Of a stretch of DNA of 64,000 bases, positions 59,149 through 64,000 are shown in pieces; position 1 is the first letter of the stretch; every line of letters starts with the position of its first letter. Position numbers and translations under genes: made by a program. Origin of the DNA: Dictyophora rubrovolvata (Eukaryota; Basidiomycota; Agaricomycetes; Phallales; Phallaceae); contig CP114124.1 in NCBI GenBank assembly GCA_029959195.1, forward strand, positions 186,001 to 250,000, written 5' to 3'. Below the pieces are notes generated by a model that had not been told where the DNA came from, did no database searches, and was given only the letters and a program-made list of their open reading frames with translations.

Positions 59149-59471
59149 TTATTGCGTTGCACTGTTTAATTGATGACCCTGATCTGCCACCACAGCATCC
59201 GCATCAATCTTGATGATGTGCAAAGGGTCTTGAGTCACAGGACCTTTGAGTTTATCTTTCCGTTATACTCCGACACTCTCTGCTTGTGATGAGATGTGAC
59301 GAACAAAATATATACCGAGGAGATAAACAGCTCCTCTAAAGATAGACTTTGGACCCTTTTATCGCACCAGACAATAGAGAAACTTAGGGTGGACGCGAGG
59401 GTGGACTTGGGGTGGACACTTGACACGAAAAAATCATGACGCCAAGGTCTTCTATTGTATAAGTTGTACAT
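59149..59471 (-). CDS. Small spliced gene or 3' exons of a gene, unknown
   Basis: Two exons join in frame. The first contains STLASTLSFSIVWCDKRVQS and LSLEELFISS. After a roughly 60-bp intron (GTATAT..GAAAG) the second reads DKLKGPVTQDPLHIIKIDAD and AVVADQGHQLNSATQ, stop at 59149. The last exon has a strongly coding-like composition. The start is uncertain: the ATG at 59471 gives MYNLYNRRPWRHDFF, but more exons could lie upstream. No family is recognised. Confidence 0.45.
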
Positions 59472-60590
59472 GGAGAATTATGGCCTATGCGTCCAACAGA
59501 ATCCAACATGCATTGCTGCATATTTTTATTGGTGTGAAAGCCCGCGGTGATAGCAAAAGTGACTGTGAAAGCTCATTGAGGCGCCGCTTGAAGCTTTGCA
59601 GAGTTTGTAACAAAGTTCCCCGACGGATCACGGAACGGAATAAAGCGTGATTCTTCCGTTCCTCCGTAACGTTTCTAAGTTTAGCACAATGCCTAGCCCA
59701 GTAATTTGGCGGGAGCACCGTACAGCGGGGTTTCTTATTTTGATTCGACGCTTACAGAGTGAATCTTCTTTCAATTCGGGAAACCATCTCAGGGTAAAAG
59801 ATGTTGTCAGTAGTAGAACCGGAGAACTCGAGTCAAGTTGCCCTAGGATGATGAAGTAATACATAGAACAAATTCATCGTGACTCCGCCATGTGTCACGA
59901 TTGCAGATCAATATCAATCGCGGATCCGGATCTCGTGAAATGATTATCAGACCAACCCCATAAATCCTTTTTTTTTCTATTATCCTCAAAAATATTTGCT
60001 AAAAAAAGACGTTTTGCTTTTCATTGTCTATACGATATACCAGCGAGCAGTCGAAACCTGGCACCTTGTTAATCAGGAAGCACAGCTGCAGCTCGTCACT
60101 GTACCGCCAGGATCCCCAAAACAAAGTACTCTCAGGGTGGAAGTGAAAGCAGTAGGGATAGGGAAGGAATGAAGGTAAGGTAGCGTAACATGTAACAACA
60201 ACCTCATCGAGATCTGGAGAAGCATGGAGCGGCATCCAATAATAAACTAAATTGTTTCCCTCCTCCCCCTGTCTAAAATCAGACACACATCTACAAACGT
60301 GCGGGTCCGGCTTTTTTCCCTTTTTATATATTAAATAGGGCACATGCACAATGTGAGTACATAAAACTCCTCGTCAGTACCGCATTTCTCTCCAAAGCAT
60401 CTGAATCTGATATTCACCCCCCACCCCTTCCTCGCCACAATTCTTAATAAGCCCTGTTCGCTGACGGGTCCGAAACTCCTTTTAATATTCAGGTAGGCAG
60501 ACTCTTTTGAAAAATTAAGGGAGCAATCTATTTACCTTCTCCTCCACCGCACACAGCTCTTATACCAAAACGTCTTCTGCCACACTAAGT
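59472..60590. other. Intergenic region with one doubtful ORF
   Basis: A minus-strand ORF of 116 codons (60349-59999) contains coding-like sequence (NNLVYYWMPLHASPDLDEVV, CFLINKVPGFDCSLVYRID) but no known motif, so it is doubtful. The rest is the promoter of the 60.6 kb gene and short ORFs. Confidence 0.4.
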
Positions 60591-61653
60591 ATGCAAACGG
60601 ACATGAATGTCTGCTATCCGTTAGCAGTCCCTACGTGTTTCAAACCTGCCTCGCCGCATACTAGGTCGCGTGTACCGCGATCGCGACGAAAAGATCACAA
60701 GCTAAACCGTGAGTTGAAGTTAGAGATTCCTTCATTCGTTTCTTAGAAACTGAGAAAAGGTGTCTTTAGCGCTACAAAAACCATACGGTAATACCGTACG
60801 ATGTCGATGTTTCTCAACAAACGTCACTCCTCGTCACCGTCACCGACAGCTTTCGACGCTTCCGTCGCCCTGTTTAATCGATACCCATGATCGAGATCAC
60901 CCGAGCAAGTCTGCCAACTGGTTTCCCTCCACCCCTTCAGAGTACGAGGCGTACAGGGCCAACTTGAACGCCTCATCGAACAACACACCCTCGTCCATCC
61001 CGCGTATACCCTCGACTCAGTATAACGACGCAGTATCGTCGTCGCCAGTCATCAACTTTGTCATTCCCTCACTCCCTTTGAATCTGGGACTCGGTCGTAT
61101 AACTGTAACCCCAACTTCGTCCTCATCTCCATCCTCATCTGCTCCTCATCGAAGGCAGTCACTTTGTCCTTCCTTATCAACCACCAACAAATCCCGCCGA
61201 CGCGTATCCAAGTCAGACATATCCGAGGCGAATTGGTGGATCAAAATGTACGAAAGTCTTGTATGGCACATGCAAGATTGCGGTGAACCTTCGTCTCACG
61301 AGCTGGCCTTTCTCGAACGACTGGAAAACAAGGTCCAGTGCCGGTGGTATCCCATTGCCGAAAAAGCACGGGAGCAGTCGCAGTGTTTCCGTGATGATGA
61401 ACGCCTGGGTCGCTCACGTTCGTTATCAAGGGATGGTTGTTCTTTCGCTGCTGCTTCTGCTTCGGTATCGCAATCTGCAGGGCCGGCTCCTCAGGCTCCG
61501 CATCATTACCACCAACCTATGCTCGACCCTGCTCAGCTTGCTGCTCAAGCTATTTTACGTCGTAGTCAAGCCAGTCAAAAACCCCTTCGTCGGAAAAGAT
61601 TCGCATCGCCTGGATGCAGTGCGTTAAGACGCGAAATAGCACTCGCTGCGTGA
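60591..61653 (+). CDS. Ser/Arg-rich protein, unknown
   Basis: The long exon from 60755 has no ATG near its start, so I add a first exon 60591-60708 (MQTDMNVCYPLAVPTCFKPA, then a basic stretch RSRVPRSRRKDHK) by a 46-bp intron (GTGAGT..CTGAG). The result is 338 residues in one frame. It is mostly Ser/Pro/Thr-rich and likely disordered. One ordered-looking part sits at about residues 185-235: ISEANWWIKMYESLVWHMQD followed by HELAFLERLENKVQ. Near the end comes PMLDPAQLAAQAILRRSQAS with a basic tail. No family is recognised. It converges with RPF2, with 315 bases between the stops. Confidence 0.65.
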
Positions 61654-61697
61654 TGGTCGAGTTCTTTTTTTTTCCCCTTTCAATCTAAACTGTTCGA

Positions 61698-61798
61698 CAA
61701 ACCAAAAATGGGACTCCATGAACAACGGCAGCGCCCCTTTCCAAATTTTTTCAAAGAAAAAAAACCAATAACGACGTACGAGTCCCATTTTTGGTTTG
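61698..61798. repeat. 18-bp inverted repeat between convergent genes
   Basis: CAAACCAAAAATGGGACT at 61698-61715 and its exact reverse complement at 61781-61798 enclose a 65-base loop. It lies 45 bases past the stop of the Ser/Arg-rich gene and about 170 bases past the end of RPF2 on the other strand. A transcript from either side would fold into a strong stem-loop. Confidence 0.8.
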
Positions 61799-61968
61799 CC
61801 GAAATATATATCCATTTCTCTTTCTCCTACTATAGCATGTATTAGTTAGTTTTCGCTATTTATCGTGTATTTTCTTATATCATTTTTTTCGGAAGTGTTC
61901 GCGAAGAATCAAAAAAACATTTTAGTCGTGGTTATATTTACTTTTGAACATGTTACATGGAAATATCT

Positions 61969-63167
61969 CTACTCCTTTCTCAGCGCCTTAATACGCTTAG
62001 TCGAGCGATCCAGAGCAGATAAATCCTGCTTAGGAACATGTATACGCCCACGCAAATCTCCCATATCATCCACCTCCTGATTGCGCTTCCGTTTCCCAAG
62101 CCCAGATTCAATATCTTTCTTCTTCAGCTTGGGCTTCTTCATCGCAAGTGAGAGAAGCGTTGGATCCGGATCCGCGTTACGTCGCAGCACAAGGTCAAGT
62201 GACGGGCCGTGCGGAGAGAGTGCCACGTATGGCGTGCGCTGCCCTGACTTTTGAAATGAGATGGTGTAGGTTCGTAGGTGAACCTTTGGTAGGGAGTTTG
62301 GTGAGGATGTGGATGATGAGTCGGTGGTGGCAGGGTTGTCGTTGTTGACTGTACCTGTACCTGTACCTGACGCCGCTGCCGTATCTGAGGTGGAGGGAGT
62401 TGGAGCGATTGTTACGCTGATGACATGTTCGATGCCTTTGAGATATATTCCATCGCTGACTTCGCCTGCGCTGAAAAGATCTAGAAGTAGAGATTTAAGT
62501 TGTATGTAACGCGGGTGTGCATCGAATAACTCCGAGGCGAAGTGCATTAGGGGTGTGTGGCCTGGAGGTGCTTTGGAACCCTGAGTAGTCATGATCATCA
62601 GCATTATTATTGTACATACTTTGAAATCGACGGAAAGAAAACATACCGGAAAAGAGCTGATGGGAACATAATCCTCCACGCCAAGCTCACACATGTCTAG
62701 CACCCTCCCATCAAACATACGAGCAAGTACAAGACCATCGGGTCTTTTTTTGTTGCTATGTCCAACGACGAAAAAAGATGCGTCATTTTTCTGCGACCAG
62801 AATTCCAACGAAGAAGGATCTTCAAACGGCCGGATGTCGTTCTTCTTTGAGAATGAAAGGGCGTTGGGTCGCTTGAGAGACATCTATAAAAAGTAGTATG
62901 AAAACAGTCAGTGGTTATATTTTTTTTTACTTAATTCTTTATCCTCACCAAATCCTTCATAACGCTCATCACTTTTTCACCAGGATGGGACCCGCGGACG
63001 AAAATCGCGGTGCGAGGGTCTTCCACTTCTTTCGGTTCGCGAGCCTCCATGGCCCGTTTGGAGCGAGCATTTTTAGGCTTTCTAGAAAAAGGAATAAAAT
63101 AGAAAGCGTTAGATTCTTTGAGTATTTCTTCAGACAGTGAAATGTGTACTTACACTGTGCGGAGCAT
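61969..63167 (-). CDS. RPF2: Ribosome biogenesis protein RPF2 (Brix domain)
   Basis: Four exons: 63167-63154, 63081-62949, 62883-62647 and 62580-61969, giving 331 residues. The N-terminus MLRTVKPKNARSKRAMEARE and DPRTAIFVRGSHPGEKVM is the characteristic Rpf2 start. The Brix domain follows: KKNDIRPFEDPSSLEFW, KRPDGLVLARMFDGRVLDM, then LGVEDYVP. The last exon carries YLKGIEHVISVTI, a low-complexity Thr/Ser insert, LRTYTISFQKSGQRTPYVAL and a basic tail (KKPKLKKKDIESG, KRIKALRKE). Rpf2 with Rrs1 brings 5S rRNA, uL5 and uL18 into early 60S pre-ribosomes in the nucleolus. The Thr/Gly/Asn-rich insert (about 62340-62400) is not part of the yeast domain. The third intron is a multiple of three with no stop. 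Confidence 0.95.
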
Positions 63168-64000
63168 CTTGATAAAACTTTTGGAACTCCGCCGGTCGCT
63201 CCCCACACTTTGGCTCCAGGCTTTGCTATTAGAAGCTAAGTCGCATTATCAATTTCTGTCTCTTATGTGGTCTACAATCACATATTTTCGCAAAGGCGTG
63301 TAATATGTGGTTTCTTCAGAGTATATTGCCTCGTCTCTTTACCTATTTGTTCGTCGACTGTACAGCGCCTCATACTTGGTTCTGTCTCGACGTTAATGAG
63401 TCGATATCCTGACACGCATTACCCCAGAGTATTGCCGTCGGCAATCTTTTCCTGACAACTTTTGTGGAAATTTTCTAGTGTTACGTTACGCTAGCTGGAG
63501 TCGCGAGAAGGATTGACTATTGAAGGAATTGCGGCCCCTGCTAAGTGCTCCCAAGTAAATAACAAAGCAAGTGGATCCTTTGACTTGTGAGGCGTATTCC
63601 AAAGTATTCAACTAATTGCTACTAATCATGTGCTCATACTTCGAAAAAGTGTAGTGGATCCTTTGCAAGGACATCCCACAGTTCGCGCTTTGTTCCAAAC
63701 CAAAAAAAAGTCGCTGTGAGCATATATATATAAAAGACGACGTGAAGTTTGAAGATCTATTTTTATACGAGCGGTCTGAAATTCTATCATCACCGGGCGG
63801 CGGGGCTCACCAACAACCTTGACATGGCCTTCGGATGTAAACCGCGCGTACACTGGCAGTACGGATCTGGATCATCGTCAATGGACTCTCATTTCTTTTA
63901 AATAATGTTTCTTTCCGTCTGGCATAATGCTAGGAGCATGATCTAAATTTTGACTAGGAGAACCATTCGTCCTATGGATGCAGTATTTCAAATCATGAAA
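63168..64000. other. Upstream region of RPF2, window end
   Basis: A minus-strand ORF (63626-63853) includes RFTSEGHVKVVGEPRRPVMI, which looks coding, and might be an exon of a gene continuing past the window edge. I cannot find consistent splice partners. Otherwise nothing is seen. Confidence 0.4.

Noticed and set aside
62148-62509. Plus-strand ORFs across RPF2
   Set aside because: Antisense to the Brix-domain exons of RPF2.

Overview
The window is nuclear DNA of a filamentous fungus, most likely a mushroom-forming basidiomycete (Agaricomycetes). The evidence is many short introns (mostly about 45-65 bp), often more than ten per gene, and a typical gene set: intron-rich GMC oxidoreductases, an F-box/leucine-rich protein, a VIT-vWA protein, a hydrophobic-surface-binding (HsbA-like) secreted protein, and membrane-anchored M19 and S9B peptidases. 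There is no rRNA, no CRISPR array, and no intact mobile element. Most genes had to be spliced by eye, so exon borders are predictions.

Layout. 1-1.5 kb: no clear gene, with a weak ABC-ATPase-like scrap. 1.56-4.59 kb (+): VIT/vWA protein. 5.54-6.83 kb (-): F-box protein, with a hairpin just beyond its 3' end. 7.45 kb (+): tRNA-Ile(AAT). 8.0-9.3 kb (-): short-chain dehydrogenase. 10.1-13.0 kb (-): GMC oxidoreductase 1. 13-24.5 kb: mostly non-coding, with one doubtful small gene near 15.7-16.1 kb and several microsatellites. 24.5-29.4 kb (+): a large MEF2-type MADS-box transcription factor, low-complexity after its DNA-binding domain. 32.4-35.4 kb (+): GMC oxidoreductase 2. 35.9-37.1 kb (-): unrecognised, probably mitochondrial protein. 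37.4-38.3 kb (-): HsbA-like protein. 40.0-40.7 kb (-): unrecognised gene behind a good TATA box. 43.7-44.2 kb (+): decayed LINE 3' end. 45.75-46.1 kb and 49.1-49.8 kb (+): two small unknown proteins. 50.9-52.8 kb (-) and 54.0-57.4 kb (+): a divergent pair of membrane peptidases (M19 dipeptidase and S9B dipeptidyl aminopeptidase). 59.1-59.5 kb (-): a small unknown gene. 60.6-61.65 kb (+): Ser-rich unknown protein, convergent with RPF2, the 60S/5S RNP assembly factor, at 62.0-63.2 kb (-).

Links between genes. The divergent peptidases form a plausible two-step pathway: S9B releases dipeptides and M19 splits them. The SDR and GMC1 lie head-to-tail and could act on alcohols or carbonyls in sequence, but nothing in the sequence proves it. 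The two GMC genes are diverged paralogues: in both, an intron of exactly 54 bp splits the codon for the first catalytic histidine. The rest looks like ordinary, independent fungal genes. I did not find a convincing new multi-gene system. The best leads are the peptidase pair, the split-histidine GMC paralogues, the unusual architecture of the MADS gene, and three coherent but unrecognised genes (35.9, 40.0 and 59.1 kb).
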